NCBI RefSeq assembly: GCF_019670125.1
Contig: NZ_AP023033.1
Span: 4,492,001 to 4,556,000 of the forward strand
Reading direction: 5' to 3'
DNA: 64,000 bases
Source: Agarivorans aestuarii
GTDB taxonomy: Bacteria > Pseudomonadota > Gammaproteobacteria > Enterobacterales > Celerinatantimonadaceae
Shown here: positions 16,658 to 26,572 of the stretch, piece after piece
How positions within the stretch are numbered: the stretch's first letter is position 1
Layout of the letters: the number at the start of each line of letters is the position of its first letter
Program-made: the position numbers and the translations under genes
Notes under the pieces: model-generated
The model's input: only the letters and a program-made list of their open reading frames with translations
What the model was told of the DNA's origin: nothing
Database searches by the model: none

Positions 16658-19600
16658 TTAGTTCAAAACCAGCATCTCAATGGGAACGGGTTTGCCAAAA
16701 TGATAACCCTGAGCAAAATCGACACCAATTTCAGCCAATACCTTGTTGATAGCCTCGTTCTCAACAAACTCTGCAATGGTCTTTTTACCCATCACGTGAG
16801 ACATCTGATTAATGCTTTTTACGATGGCTGCATCCATATGATCGTTTTCTAAATCACGAATGAAAATGCCATCAATTTTGAGGTAATCGATGGGCAAGTT
16901 TTTCAAATAGCCAAAGGATGATAACCCTGAGCCAAAATCGTCGAGTGCAATTTTACAGCCCAATTTGCGTACCTTGTTAAAGAACTCGGTGGCAACATCT
17001 AAATTAGCAATAGCCACGGTTTCGGTGGTCTCGAAGCATAGCTTGTTCATTGGCAGCGCACTATCTTCCAAGGTTTGTAGCAGCCAAGCTACAAACTCAG
17101 CGCTGCCTAAAGACTGCCCAGAAAGATTCATTGAGCACATGTTAAGACGGGTTAAATGCCCGGGGTTTTCTGATAGCCACTGCAATGTTTTTTGAATCAC
17201 AACTCGGTCAATTTGATCAGCTAAGTTGTAGTTTTCTGCCGCCGGTAAAAACGCCCCAGGAGGCACCACTCGGCCTTCTTCGTCAATCATTCTTAATAGT
17301 ACTTCGTAGTGGAGGTAATCACTCTCACTCGGTTTAACTGGTACAATAGCTTGCGCGTACAATAAGAAACGTTCTTCACGCAGCGCTTTTTGAATACGGG
17401 TTACCCACTCCATCTGCCCTTGACGCTCAAGCAACATCTGGTCGTCCATTTGATATAAATAAACGCGGCTACGGCCTAGCGATTTTGCGGTGAAACAAGC
17501 GTTATCAGCTTGTGCTAATACTTCTTGAGAAGAACCTTGCTGCTGCTGGAACAGCGTTACGCCGATGCTGCAACCAAAGCTGAACATCCGCTCATCGCGC
17601 ACGTAGTGCGTATCGTTTAACCGATCAATCACCAAGTTAGCGAAATCTAGGCTGCCTTGCTGCGAGCTGTCTTCGAGCAAAATGGCAAACTCATCGCTTC
17701 CCAAACGAGCCACCACGGCAGATTCAGGGATCATTTGTTCCAATACTCCGGCTACCTGCTTCAAGGCCTGATCGCCCGAGCCATGGCCAAAGGTATCGTT
17801 AATTACTTTAAACTGGGCCAAATCAATAAATAGCAAAGCATGCTGCTGCTCTTGCAAGTGCGAGGAGTTAAGCAGCAGCTCTAAGCGGCGCTCAAAGAAC
17901 CCTCGATTATAAATGCCGGTGAGTAAATCAAAGTTAGCATGAAAATCCAGTTCTTCGGCCAAGCTGCGGGTGGCGGTTATGTCTTCACATACCAGCATGA
18001 ACAAGTCTTCTTCAGCCATGCGTACAAAAGACTCTTTAAACCAAAGCTGTTTATTGTCACTGTTGTGGTAAGCAATTTGTCGAGTAACTTTGTTAGTACC
18101 AACCCCTTCTAGATACTCTAATAGAGATACTTGCTGGGCGTGTTCGGCATACAAACTGCGCAGTTGCGACAACTCAAGCTGTTTTTTAGACATACCAAGA
18201 TGCTTAGCGGCCACTTGGTTACAACAAACAATCACCCCCAGACGATTGACTAACATCAACAAGGCTGGACTCTGCTCAAACAATAGGCGGTAGTGTTGCT
18301 CACTTTGCTTAAGCTGGCGATGTTCTAATTGAATTAACTCTAAATCTCGCAACTCGAGCAATACTTGTTCAACAATACCGTTGGTGGCGCTTTGTGGAGT
18401 TAGCGCAAAATCATAAAGTACATTTCGGTTCTCAAGGTTTAGCTCCGCTTGAAAACGGACTTTTTCACCGGCTAAGCTTTTTGCAATTGCATCACGAAGT
18501 TGTTGTTTCAATGGCGCTTGGTGTTGCCAAACGTGGCTATCGAGCAAAGAATTTCCAACAATGAAATTAGCCCGCTCTCCCAGCAAATCACCTAAGGCTT
18601 GATTTAATAGCTGCACATGACCATTTTCATCAAGCAATGCGCTGGCTTGCTCGGTAAAAGTAAATACAGACTGCAAATTTTGCTCATGCTCAGCTAATTC
18701 ACGTTGGGTGCGGGTTAAGGCTCGCCAAACCCCGTAAATCGCCAAACCAGCAAGTAACAAAGTAATGCCCACCAGCAAAGCGCCTTGATAACGCTGTGGC
18801 AAAGTTTTATAGGCTTGCTGATTAAGAAAACGACTATTCTCGGCCAAGTTACCACGCGATACCTTCCAACGAACCAGCTGCTTATTATCAAACAAATAGG
18901 TTTGAGGACCTCGGGCACTAATGGCAATGTCGCGTACATCTGTACCTTGCAGCACTTGTAACACGGTGTCACCAAGTGCCTGACCCAATGGTTGCGGCAA
19001 ACTAACAAAACCACCCACCGCACCATTACCTATCGCATGCTGCCATAGGCTATAAATAGGTGCTCTAGACACCATAGATAAAGACTGAACAGCTTGTTCT
19101 GTAAGCTGGGTATTACCTATTTGCGATTGCTGTAGAGCCCCCAACAATACTGCTTGCTTGGCACTTAACAGCGAGGTTTTTGCTTTTACTTCTTCGTAGT
19201 CTTGGTCTTGCCAAAGTGTATAAGGGATAGCAAATTGCTCAGCCAACTGCACAAATTCTTTGGTAATGTCTCTGCTAGCGGCACTATCGTCTACTAGTAA
19301 GTGAATGGCTTCTAAATCTGGAATTAGTTGGCGAATAAGCAACAGGTTTTCGCGCATTGGCAGCTGCTCGTGAATACCGGTTATCCGCCGCTCTCTTGGC
19401 CCCATGTAAGCTGAAAGGTCTGCACCCGCTGCCACGATAGGCGCTTGCAGTACCGCCTCATCTTGCAGGGCTAAAGCAGTGTGTAAGGCTTGTTCGCCCA
19501 CCGTCACCACTAAATCAAATTGGTAATAAAGAATGATTTCATTGAGTAAATCGAATTGGGCTAAACGATAGCTAGGGTCTTGCGAAGGGCTTGGCTCTAT

Positions 19601-19825
19601 TCGGTGATTAAACAACCACACAGAACGATTACCCACTTGTTGGCGCAAGCCTCTATCAAAGCTGGCATCCCACTGTAATCCAGCAGGATAAGAGTTGAGC
19701 ATTAATACCCGAGCGGTGCGCGCTTCTGCGTTTAACGACAACAGCGCTAAACTCAGCAACACCAGCAGCAAAATTGGCTTAAACACCTTAATCAGTGAAT
19801 AGACTCTTATTAATGAATTACTCAC
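16658..19825 (-). CDS. Sensor with ABC-substrate-binding-like periplasmic domain, PAS, GGDEF and EAL
   Basis: About 1055 residues. An N-terminal signal/anchor (ILLLVLLSLALLSLNAEA) precedes a periplasmic ABC-substrate-binding-like domain (RVLMLNSYPAGLQWDASF..., to about 350), a membrane helix near 350-370, two PAS-like regions, a GGDEF domain (DLLTGIYNRGFF...) and an EAL domain (YEVLLRMIDEEG... to the end). The cyclase site reads GSDEF instead of GGDEF and lacks an RxxD I-site. The EAL domain keeps EVLLR, ETTE, DDFGSG and EFVE, so net c-di-GMP hydrolysis is more likely than synthesis. The start is uncertain: the open frame extends to a TTG at 19942, but the GTG at 19825 directly precedes the membrane segment and fits better. 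Confidence 0.85.
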   Translation of the reverse strand: MSNSLIRVYSLIKVFKPILLLVLLSLALLSLNAEARTARVLMLNSYPAGLQWDASFDRGLRQQVGNRSVWLFNHRIEPSPSQDPSYRLAQFDLLNEIILYYQFDLVVTVGEQALHTALALQDEAVLQAPIVAAGADLSAYMGPRERRITGIHEQLPMRENLLLIRQLIPDLEAIHLLVDDSAASRDITKEFVQLAEQFAIPYTLWQDQDYEEVKAKTSLLSAKQAVLLGALQQSQIGNTQLTEQAVQSLSMVSRAPIYSLWQHAIGNGAVGGFVSLPQPLGQALGDTVLQVLQGTDVRDIAISARGPQTYLFDNKQLVRWKVSRGNLAENSRFLNQQAYKTLPQRYQGALLVGITLLLAGLAIYGVWRALTRTQRELAEHEQNLQSVFTFTEQASALLDENGHVQLLNQALGDLLGERANFIVGNSLLDSHVWQHQAPLKQQLRDAIAKSLAGEKVRFQAELNLENRNVLYDFALTPQSATNGIVEQVLLELRDLELIQLEHRQLKQSEQHYRLLFEQSPALLMLVNRLGVIVCCNQVAAKHLGMSKKQLELSQLRSLYAEHAQQVSLLEYLEGVGTNKVTRQIAYHNSDNKQLWFKESFVRMAEEDLFMLVCEDITATRSLAEELDFHANFDLLTGIYNRGFFERRLELLLNSSHLQEQQHALLFIDLAQFKVINDTFGHGSGDQALKQVAGVLEQMIPESAVVARLGSDEFAILLEDSSQQGSLDFANLVIDRLNDTHYVRDERMFSFGCSIGVTLFQQQQGSSQEVLAQADNACFTAKSLGRSRVYLYQMDDQMLLERQGQMEWVTRIQKALREERFLLYAQAIVPVKPSESDYLHYEVLLRMIDEEGRVVPPGAFLPAAENYNLADQIDRVVIQKTLQWLSENPGHLTRLNMCSMNLSGQSLGSAEFVAWLLQTLEDSALPMNKLCFETTETVAIANLDVATEFFNKVRKLGCKIALDDFGSGLSSFGYLKNLPIDYLKIDGIFIRDLENDHMDAAIVKSINQMSHVMGKKTIAEFVENEAINKVLAEIGVDFAQGYHFGKPVPIEMLVLN

Positions 19826-19956
19826 AAAAATAAACGGCCACCCTTCACATTTATCACCAATTATTAAGCCTTTATAGACCTTGACACTATCACTAGGCGT
19901 AGCCAAGTCACTTCTGTAGAATATGTTACCAAATTGCAGCAAGGTCTATCATATTT

Positions 19957-21741
19957 ATGAATATTTTGATGGCTCTATCACAACTCGAAGTGACTGGAGC
20001 CGAAGTCTACGCTACCCAAGTTGGCGATCGACTCACTCAACGGGGTCATCAAGTATTTTATGTATCAGATACCTTAAGTTGCCCACATCAAGGTCAACAC
20101 TTTCGCTTGCGCTTCAACAAACGTAGTCTTCCTCGCAGAGTATGGCACGTATTGTATCTTATCTATCTAATTCTTCGATATAAAATTCAACTGGTACATG
20201 CACATAGCCGTGCTTCTGGGTGGTCTTCTTATGTCGCCTGTAAGCTAACTAATACGCCAATGGTCACCAGCGTACACGGTCGCCAACCGGTGCATCGTTC
20301 ACGTAAAAAATTTCACGCTCTGGGTTATCATGCTGTCGCAGTATGCGAAAACATCGCTCAGCAAATTATTCGCGACTTAGGTGTGCCTAGCGAGCAAGTT
20401 AGCGTGGTACGCAATGGTGTTGACAGCCAACAGTTTTCTCCGCTCCCAGCTGCCAATAACGATAAACCCCTTATTCAAATCATCGGGCGATTAACCGGCC
20501 CCAAAGGCGAGTTAGTTTATCAACTATTGAACCAATGTATTGATTTAGACGCTAACCAAGTACAAGTGATTAGCGGTAGTAAAGTAGACACTCGCTTTGC
20601 TGAGTTTGAAGATAAGGTAGAGTTTTGCGGATACAGCGACAACATCCGCGCTACCATTGCTCAAGCTGACTTAATAATTGGAGCCGGGCGTGTAGCTATG
20701 GAAGCCTTGCTATGCAAAAAACCAGTATTTGCAGTGGGTGAGGCTAAAGCTCTTGGCTACATTAGCTTAAATAACCTACCAGCGGCTCTTGCCAGTAACT
20801 TTGGTGATGTGGCTGATGATGGCAAAACAGAATTAGATATTGATTACTCAAACTTGGCTGAGCAATTAGCTAGCTTTGGTGAGCAGCATCAAGTAAGCAA
20901 GCAACTGGTAGCAGCAATAAAAGCTGAGTACGATTTAGATGCAATATGCCAGAAGCTATTAGATACCTACCAAAGTGCTTACGTATATACCAAACAACGA
21001 GAAATCCCGATTATCATGTACCACCGAGTCACCCAAGATGATAATCAAAAGGGAGCCTATGGCACTTACGTAACAGTTGAGCGCTTAGAAGAGCATTTTC
21101 AAACTATTAAACACATGGGCTTAACCCCAATCACTTTTAGTGAGTTAGACAAGATAGGCCTAGAACATCGTTTTAATCACGGTAAGCGCTATATCATTCT
21201 CACCTTCGACGACGGTTATCAGGATAACTTCGACCTGTTGTTACCCTTACTGAAGGAGTATCAGTTCAAAGCGGTTATTTATGCTGTCACTGGCACCGAT
21301 CATAATCGCTGGGATGTTGAACACCCAACTAAACCTGACCAACGTTTTGAGCTAATGAGCCATCAAACTATGCGCGGCATTGATCAAAGTGGCTATGTTG
21401 AAATCGGTGGACATACGCTTAATCACCCCAAGCTAGCAGAGCTAGATGAAAATGATCAACAAAAAGAAATCGAACAAAACAAAGCTGAGCTAGAAAACCT
21501 ATTGGGTAGAGAGCTAACCACCTTTGCTTACCCCTATGGCAACCACAATCAGCAAACCAAACAGCTAGCCAAGCAAGCTGGCTATACTTACACAGTGGCT
21601 ACAGATTCTGGCCCAGTAGGCATGCACCAAGATTTGCAGCAAATTCGCCGAATTGTAATGTTCCCCAGCACCACTAAGTTTGGCTTGTGGAGAAAGATCA
21701 AAGGCAATTACACCTATAAAAAAGCAATCAAGGCAAATTGA
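19957..21741 (+). CDS. Glycosyltransferase (GT4-like) fused to polysaccharide deacetylase
   Basis: A 594-residue two-domain protein. Residues 1-345 form a GT-B glycosyltransferase (HAHSRASGWSSYVACKL, SVVRNGVDSQQFSPL, IIGRLTGPKGE, and the donor-site AGRVAMEALLCKKPVFAVGE). Residues about 350-590 form a NodB-type deacetylase: IIMYHRVTQ, metal-binding TFDDGYQDNF, the His pair in GGHTLNHPKL, and FAYPYGNHN. Both sites look intact. The fusion suggests that one protein adds an N-acetylhexosamine and removes its acetyl group. No signal peptide is present, so action is cytoplasmic. It leads a run of glycan genes; the next GT2 gene overlaps its stop by one base. It is divergent from the PAS-GGDEF-EAL gene. 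Confidence 0.88.
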   Translation: MNILMALSQLEVTGAEVYATQVGDRLTQRGHQVFYVSDTLSCPHQGQHFRLRFNKRSLPRRVWHVLYLIYLILRYKIQLVHAHSRASGWSSYVACKLTNTPMVTSVHGRQPVHRSRKKFHALGYHAVAVCENIAQQIIRDLGVPSEQVSVVRNGVDSQQFSPLPAANNDKPLIQIIGRLTGPKGELVYQLLNQCIDLDANQVQVISGSKVDTRFAEFEDKVEFCGYSDNIRATIAQADLIIGAGRVAMEALLCKKPVFAVGEAKALGYISLNNLPAALASNFGDVADDGKTELDIDYSNLAEQLASFGEQHQVSKQLVAAIKAEYDLDAICQKLLDTYQSAYVYTKQREIPIIMYHRVTQDDNQKGAYGTYVTVERLEEHFQTIKHMGLTPITFSELDKIGLEHRFNHGKRYIILTFDDGYQDNFDLLLPLLKEYQFKAVIYAVTGTDHNRWDVEHPTKPDQRFELMSHQTMRGIDQSGYVEIGGHTLNHPKLAELDENDQQKEIEQNKAELENLLGRELTTFAYPYGNHNQQTKQLAKQAGYTYTVATDSGPVGMHQDLQQIRRIVMFPSTTKFGLWRKIKGNYTYKKAIKAN

Positions 21742-22583
21742 TGAGTAAAAATAACGTTCTTAAAGCCTCAGTCGTCATCGCCTTTTACAATAATATTAAG
21801 GCTTTGAAGTTGGTTCTCCGTGCATTGGAAACACAAAGCATCGCGGATTTTGAGGTAGTGATTGCAGACGATGGCTCTAACAGCACAACTGTGGAGCAAT
21901 TAGAAATGCTGCAACAAAATAGCCACTTACAGATTCAACATGTTTGGCACGAAGACAAAGGCTTTCGAAAAAATCGATGCCTGAATTTAGCCGTACAGGC
22001 AGCTAAAAATGAATACCTAATCTTCATTGATGGTGACTGCGTGCCGCAAACTCATTTCGTAGAAGACCACTTGAGTGAAGCTCAGTTAGGCCGTTGTTTA
22101 AATGGCCGTCGTGCTGATTTATCGCCCCAAATGACCCGTAAACTTTTTGATTCCACAAAACCGGCTAGCTTCGTACGTGACAACTTTGCCTTCATTATTT
22201 TTACCTACCTACTTGGCCAAGGGAAAAATATAGAGAAAGGCTTTAGAATTTCATCTAATACGCTTCGCCGTTACCTACAAAAATCTAATAAGGGAATTGT
22301 CGGGTGCAACTTTTCCTTGTTCAAAAAGGATTTACTCTCTATCAACGGTTTTGATCAACGCTATGAAGCTGCCGGAACGGGCGAAGATAGTGACGTAGAA
22401 TTTAGACTAAGGTTAAAAGGTATAGTTATTCACCCTTTGTTTTACAAAGCTACTCAAGTTCACCTTTATCACCAAGAACTGCCGCGTTCTACTAAAAATG
22501 ATTTTTTATTCAAAAAGATACAACAAGAGCGACAGGCATGGACAACATTCGGGATTGTTAAATCATCAGACAACTGTTCTTAA
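21741..22583 (+). CDS. Family 2 glycosyltransferase
   Basis: A 280-residue GT-A glycosyltransferase. It opens with ASVVIAFYNNIKALKLVL, then the nucleotide-binding VVIADDGSNSTT, the DxD-like metal site IFIDGDCVPQ, and the catalytic acidic region AAGTGEDSDVEFRLRLKG, which resembles the galactosyl/GlcNAc-type GT2 enzymes with a C-terminal GT7-like segment. The ATG at 21741 overlaps the stop of the fusion gene (TGATG), so the pair is coupled. The product is probably another sugar transferred to the same LPS core or surface glycan. Donor and acceptor are not predictable. Confidence 0.87.
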   Translation: MSKNNVLKASVVIAFYNNIKALKLVLRALETQSIADFEVVIADDGSNSTTVEQLEMLQQNSHLQIQHVWHEDKGFRKNRCLNLAVQAAKNEYLIFIDGDCVPQTHFVEDHLSEAQLGRCLNGRRADLSPQMTRKLFDSTKPASFVRDNFAFIIFTYLLGQGKNIEKGFRISSNTLRRYLQKSNKGIVGCNFSLFKKDLLSINGFDQRYEAAGTGEDSDVEFRLRLKGIVIHPLFYKATQVHLYHQELPRSTKNDFLFKKIQQERQAWTTFGIVKSSDNCS

Positions 22584-22606
22584 AAAGCGGCTAAACTAAG
22601 AAAAGT

Positions 22607-23713
22607 TCAACCAACGCTTCCGCAGGAATCTTCTCCTAATAACTTAGAACAAGATTGCAACAACTGCGCAGTATCAAACTCGCCTATATTCACTTCTTCT
22701 GCATTATTAACGGCAGCTCTAGTAAATATAGACTCTGTTGGTTGATAGTTAGGTGACCACATAGCAAAATTAGCGGGTTCTTGGCGATAAATAGCCACCA
22801 TTGGAACTTCAAAGCAGCGAGCTAAATGTACTGTAGCCGTGTCTACACTGATAAATAGCTTACTATGCTTTATCAGAGCTGCGTTTTGCTGTATAGACTC
22901 CGTATTCTTTATACAAAAAACGTTATCCAAAGCACTAGTAACAGTGCTGACTAGGCTTTGAGAAACTGGAGAAGCCAATACAATTATTGGGTAGCTGGGA
23001 AAATACTCCTTTAAAGCTAATAACACTTCTATCAAGCGAGATTTAGTAAAAGAGCGTTTATGAGTATTACCAAATCCATTGATAGCAATATACTTCCCTT
23101 TTTTGCTACCCAAAAAATCCAATACGCTTTGCTCAACCATTTCTGGCAGATTAAATCGGTAACTAAAATCACTAATAGTAAAGCCTAGTTGATTCGCGGC
23201 TTCGACAAAATACTGTTGACTATGCTTGCCAGCAACTTGCTGAGCGATATTGTAATTGATTAAACGAACACTTTTAGCTACCCCAATATTGGCCTTAGCC
23301 TTTAAGCAACGTAACATCAAAAAATCTCTCGCCTTCATCACCTCTGGTAGAAAAATCACAGCGTCGTAGGTTGGTACTTGACGAAGCAGGCGCTTAACCT
23401 GCCATAGTTTAGGTCGCTTAGGATACTCGTGCACAAAATCTATATAAGGATCTGTATCAAACAACTTTTTCGAGTTAGAAGTGCACAGCACTCCTAATTT
23501 AATGCCGGGCTGCTGCCTTTTGATTTCTCTATACACAAATGAAGAGACAATACTATCGCCAATTTTTCCATCGCCGCGAACAAATAAGATACTAGCGACA
23601 GTAGTAAGATCTTTTGTAGATGGCGATTTATCAAAAAGAAATCTACCCAGAGTGAAATTTACTTTATCTCTAAAACGAAAAAGCCTTCCCAATATGTTGT
23701 CTTTAATCAGCAC
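22607..23713 (-). CDS. GT9 (heptosyltransferase-family) glycosyltransferase
   Basis: A 368-residue GT-B enzyme of the ADP-heptose transferase family. Visible features are the N-terminal ILFVRGDGKIGDSIVSSFVY (equivalent to RxxxxGDxL/V of WaaC/WaaF), YIAINGFGNTHKRSF around the central hinge, and the nucleotide-site FISVDTATVHLARCFEVPMV. Family members add heptose or related sugars to the inner core of LPS. It converges on the GT2 gene (24 bases between stop codons) and is divergent from the CgeB-like gene. A second or third heptose, or a different sugar, is possible; it is one of five GT9 genes in the region. Confidence 0.85.
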   Translation of the reverse strand: MLIKDNILGRLFRFRDKVNFTLGRFLFDKSPSTKDLTTVASILFVRGDGKIGDSIVSSFVYREIKRQQPGIKLGVLCTSNSKKLFDTDPYIDFVHEYPKRPKLWQVKRLLRQVPTYDAVIFLPEVMKARDFLMLRCLKAKANIGVAKSVRLINYNIAQQVAGKHSQQYFVEAANQLGFTISDFSYRFNLPEMVEQSVLDFLGSKKGKYIAINGFGNTHKRSFTKSRLIEVLLALKEYFPSYPIIVLASPVSQSLVSTVTSALDNVFCIKNTESIQQNAALIKHSKLFISVDTATVHLARCFEVPMVAIYRQEPANFAMWSPNYQPTESIFTRAAVNNAEEVNIGEFDTAQLLQSCSKLLGEDSCGSVG

Positions 23714-23875
23714 AAACGTTCCTAGTAAATAATTTTCCTATATACTACTTCATTAACAAGCAGCTTGACACTAAGACGCTCAGACACCTAAATTCGCCAA
23801 GTGTCAGCTCGCCGAAACCAAGCCTTAAGGCACAGTAAGCAATTATATTAATTGGTAAAAAACAAAGAACCCCTT

Positions 23876-24835
23876 ATGAAAATACTGTTTATAAGCACCG
23901 ACTGGACAGGTCTAGCAAGACCAGTTGCCGATGAATTAAGTAGGCAAGGGCATGATGTAGCTTATCTAGACCACTCCGAAATAAGTCATTTTGCCTACAA
24001 AAGCAGCACGCACCGGGCACTAACAAAGCTGCTGGACCTGTTCAGAAAAAGAAAATATAAACACGTAAAAACTGAGCAGAATATCGCTTACGAACTTACC
24101 AGATTTTTTTGCGGCCAGAATTTCGATTTAGCCATATTTACCAACCCAGATATTTTTGTTGAAGAACACTTCAAAATAATCAGAACGCATATACCTAGGC
24201 TTCATTTAATGCTGTGGGACAGTTTGGGCAGAATGCCCCAAAATCGAGAAAAGCTACCTTACTTCGATAAAGTATTTAGCTTTGATCCTATTGATGTGGC
24301 AACGCATAACCTAGAAAACACAACCAATTACTACCGACGTGATCAGCTTCCTTTAAGCACTAATAGTTATCTTTACGATGTATTTTGCATTATGAGTTTT
24401 TGCAAACAACGATACCCAATACTCGTGAAATTTCTCGACAATAATCCAAATTTAAACTGTAAAATATTGCTTTATATTGACCACCCAAGAAAGCGAAAAT
24501 ACATAAAACACCCTAAAATAGAAATTATCGAAGAGCCCATTTTAAATGAGAAATTGCTGCCTTATGTAAGGCAAAGTCGGTGTATTCTAGATATTGGTTA
24601 CGAGAACCAGCGAGGTTTATCCTTTAGGGTACTAGAAGCATTAGCCTGGGAAAGGAAGCTGATTACCACCAATACAGAAATTAGTAAGCAAGATTTTTAC
24701 AATAGAGATAATATTCATATTTGGAATGAGAAAACTTCACTCTCCAGTAAATTCATTGAAAGTGATTACAATATAGTCCCACCGAATATAAAGCAGAAAT
24801 ACCGCATAGACAACGTTGCAAAAAAACTTATCTAA
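23876..24835 (+). CDS. CgeB-like glycosyltransferase
   Basis: A 319-residue protein with the outline of CgeB / GT1-like transferases: N-terminal KILFISTDWTGLARPVADEL, a middle DLAIFTNPDIF, and a C-terminal ILDIGYENQRGLSFRVLEAL followed by ERKLITTN, which corresponds to the donor-binding segment of this group. The ATG at 23876 is taken as start because the preceding frame from 23852 begins with a TTG and lacks a clear ribosome site. It is visibly richer in A+T than hldD or coaD, suggesting acquisition with a variable polysaccharide block. Its sugar substrate is unknown. Confidence 0.7.
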   Translation: MKILFISTDWTGLARPVADELSRQGHDVAYLDHSEISHFAYKSSTHRALTKLLDLFRKRKYKHVKTEQNIAYELTRFFCGQNFDLAIFTNPDIFVEEHFKIIRTHIPRLHLMLWDSLGRMPQNREKLPYFDKVFSFDPIDVATHNLENTTNYYRRDQLPLSTNSYLYDVFCIMSFCKQRYPILVKFLDNNPNLNCKILLYIDHPRKRKYIKHPKIEIIEEPILNEKLLPYVRQSRCILDIGYENQRGLSFRVLEALAWERKLITTNTEISKQDFYNRDNIHIWNEKTSLSSKFIESDYNIVPPNIKQKYRIDNVAKKLI

Positions 24836-25056
24836 GAGCACTGATAAAAATTAAGCATTTAAAAAAACACCCAATAAAGGTTATAACATTTACCATTCAG
24901 CATACTAAATGCTTTATCATTCCCAATATTCACCCTGCAATAAAGTTAAAACTTTTAAGTTCAATAAACTCTTTACTTCGAAAAGATAGAAATCCGGCTT
25001 GAAAACTAAAAACATCGAAGCTACACATTAACCCTGGGAGAATTCAAATTAAAACC
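24836..25056. other. AT-rich gap between two convergent glycosyltransferase genes
   Basis: Two hundred and twenty-one bases without an open reading frame of useful length, a convincing hairpin terminator or a repeat. Nothing is assigned here. Confidence 0.6.
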
Positions 25057-26412
25057 TTAATGATTTTTAAATAACCCTTCAATTGGCACGCTCCCTTCTG
25101 TTAATCTAGGAACCACCCAAGATTTAAAGCCATCAGTGTCTCTAACCAAATTTAAATAGATTTCTTTAACAACCGAAAACTCATTATTTTCAAGATAGTG
25201 TTGGTAGTTTTCTTCAACCACTTTCGAAACCTCACCTGGGTTATTCAATAGAAACTCAACTCCAATTAACATTTCATCAATGGTGTCAAAAGCATAACGA
25301 TAATTATCAGGAAGATACTCTTCAAAGGAATAAAGGCTATTTTTTGTAGATTTTTTAATAACGGTTGGTTTTCTATTTCTCATCATATCTATATGTGTTA
25401 ATGCGCTTCCCAATGGAAAGCTATCTATAAACAAATCACAACTTTGAAACAAATCATCAAATTCATTAACCATGGATTTTAACAGGAATCGAGACCGAGC
25501 TTCTGGCTCATCGACAAAAACTTCATTTAAAACTTCTAGTTGCTTATCGGTTAGGTTAGATATAAGCAAATGCTTTAAGTTAGAATTTCTAACTAAAAGA
25601 CTTTTAATAAGATATAAATATTGATTACTATCATCAGAAAATATTTTATGGTTGTCAAACCCGCTCAAAGTTAATTTCTCGCCAGCTTTAACCCCTAACT
25701 GACTACGAACATCCTGCTGTTGCACCTCATCAATATAGGTTGTATTATTTTTAGCTATGGATTGAAGCGGTATTTTTGTGGTTTTAGTAATATTACAAAA
25801 ATGTTGGGTGATATAAACTGCCGGAATCCTAAAGTTCAGAATCAAATCTGATTGACTCATGGCCAAATTAGGCGAGTGATCAGCATGATTATAAAATATT
25901 ATTTTTCTATCACGCTTTAGAAGTGCGATAACCGAAGATGCAAGCAAATCATCAGAATGTGTAAAGACAAAAACTGTATCACAGCAAGAATTATATATCT
26001 TGCCATACAATGAATTGATATTATCGGTAAATTTCATTCTTTCATAATTAACACCGTCAACTGATGCAACCTCATCTAACTCTTTTTGCCTAAAAGGCGC
26101 TTGCTCTTTAGATTTAGAAAGATGAGTAAAAAAACAATGCACACTAAAATCATCTTTCAATGAGCGAGCTAAATTTACTAAAATCGGACTGTGTCCTCCT
26201 CTGTCATAAATTTCCGTAGCCAATATAGCGACAGAGCCTGAATTCTTTACTCTACCTTCACTCAAAACATCCGTTTCTTTTAATCTCTTAACGGCTAACT
26301 TCTCTAAAACATTATCAATAGGCGACAAATCAAATTTTTTATTACTCCTAAAAAACTTCAACTTTTTTTTAATAAGCTTCAACTGAAAACCAGTAATTAA
26401 ATCGATCAACAT
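25057..26412 (-). CDS. Putative glycosyltransferase of the variable glycan block
   Basis: A 451-residue protein of uncertain family. The segment VAILATEIYDRGGHSPILVNLARSL resembles the GGH loop at the N-terminus of GT-B enzymes. The C-terminal half carries SCDLFIDSFPLGSALTHIDM and MMRNRKPTVIKK, as in donor sites of GT41/GT4-like proteins. The ATG at 26412 has AGG 10 bases upstream; the reading frame continues to a GTG at 26460 without a better site. Base composition is markedly AT-rich. The gene stands next to a decayed insertion sequence and has no operon partner. Function beyond glycosyl transfer is not predictable. Confidence 0.65.
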   Translation of the reverse strand: MLIDLITGFQLKLIKKKLKFFRSNKKFDLSPIDNVLEKLAVKRLKETDVLSEGRVKNSGSVAILATEIYDRGGHSPILVNLARSLKDDFSVHCFFTHLSKSKEQAPFRQKELDEVASVDGVNYERMKFTDNINSLYGKIYNSCCDTVFVFTHSDDLLASSVIALLKRDRKIIFYNHADHSPNLAMSQSDLILNFRIPAVYITQHFCNITKTTKIPLQSIAKNNTTYIDEVQQQDVRSQLGVKAGEKLTLSGFDNHKIFSDDSNQYLYLIKSLLVRNSNLKHLLISNLTDKQLEVLNEVFVDEPEARSRFLLKSMVNEFDDLFQSCDLFIDSFPLGSALTHIDMMRNRKPTVIKKSTKNSLYSFEEYLPDNYRYAFDTIDEMLIGVEFLLNNPGEVSKVVEENYQHYLENNEFSVVKEIYLNLVRDTDGFKSWVVPRLTEGSVPIEGLFKNH

Positions 26413-26563
26413 AATATAAGAACCTAAAAATAGTTTTATACAAAATAAAACCTGAAACACATCAATCTAGACTTTAATATACTTCAAGCCATGTGTTCAA
26501 CCCAACAAAATAGTATAAGACACTAGAGAAAAGACCAGATTTCAAAACGTGCTTATGATAACA

Positions 26564-26572
26564 GATTGGGAG
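26564..26572 (+). repeat. Left 9-bp target-site duplication
   Basis: GATTGGGAG directly abuts the left end of the decayed IS element and is repeated exactly at 27290-27298. A 9-bp duplication is the value known for the IS903 group. The bases from 26413 to 26563 show no gene. Confidence 0.85.

Noticed and set aside
19826-19942. A 5' extension of the PAS-GGDEF-EAL gene to the TTG at 19942
   Set aside because: The added 39 residues are not signal-like, and the TTG has no ribosome site and nearly meets the divergent gene start.
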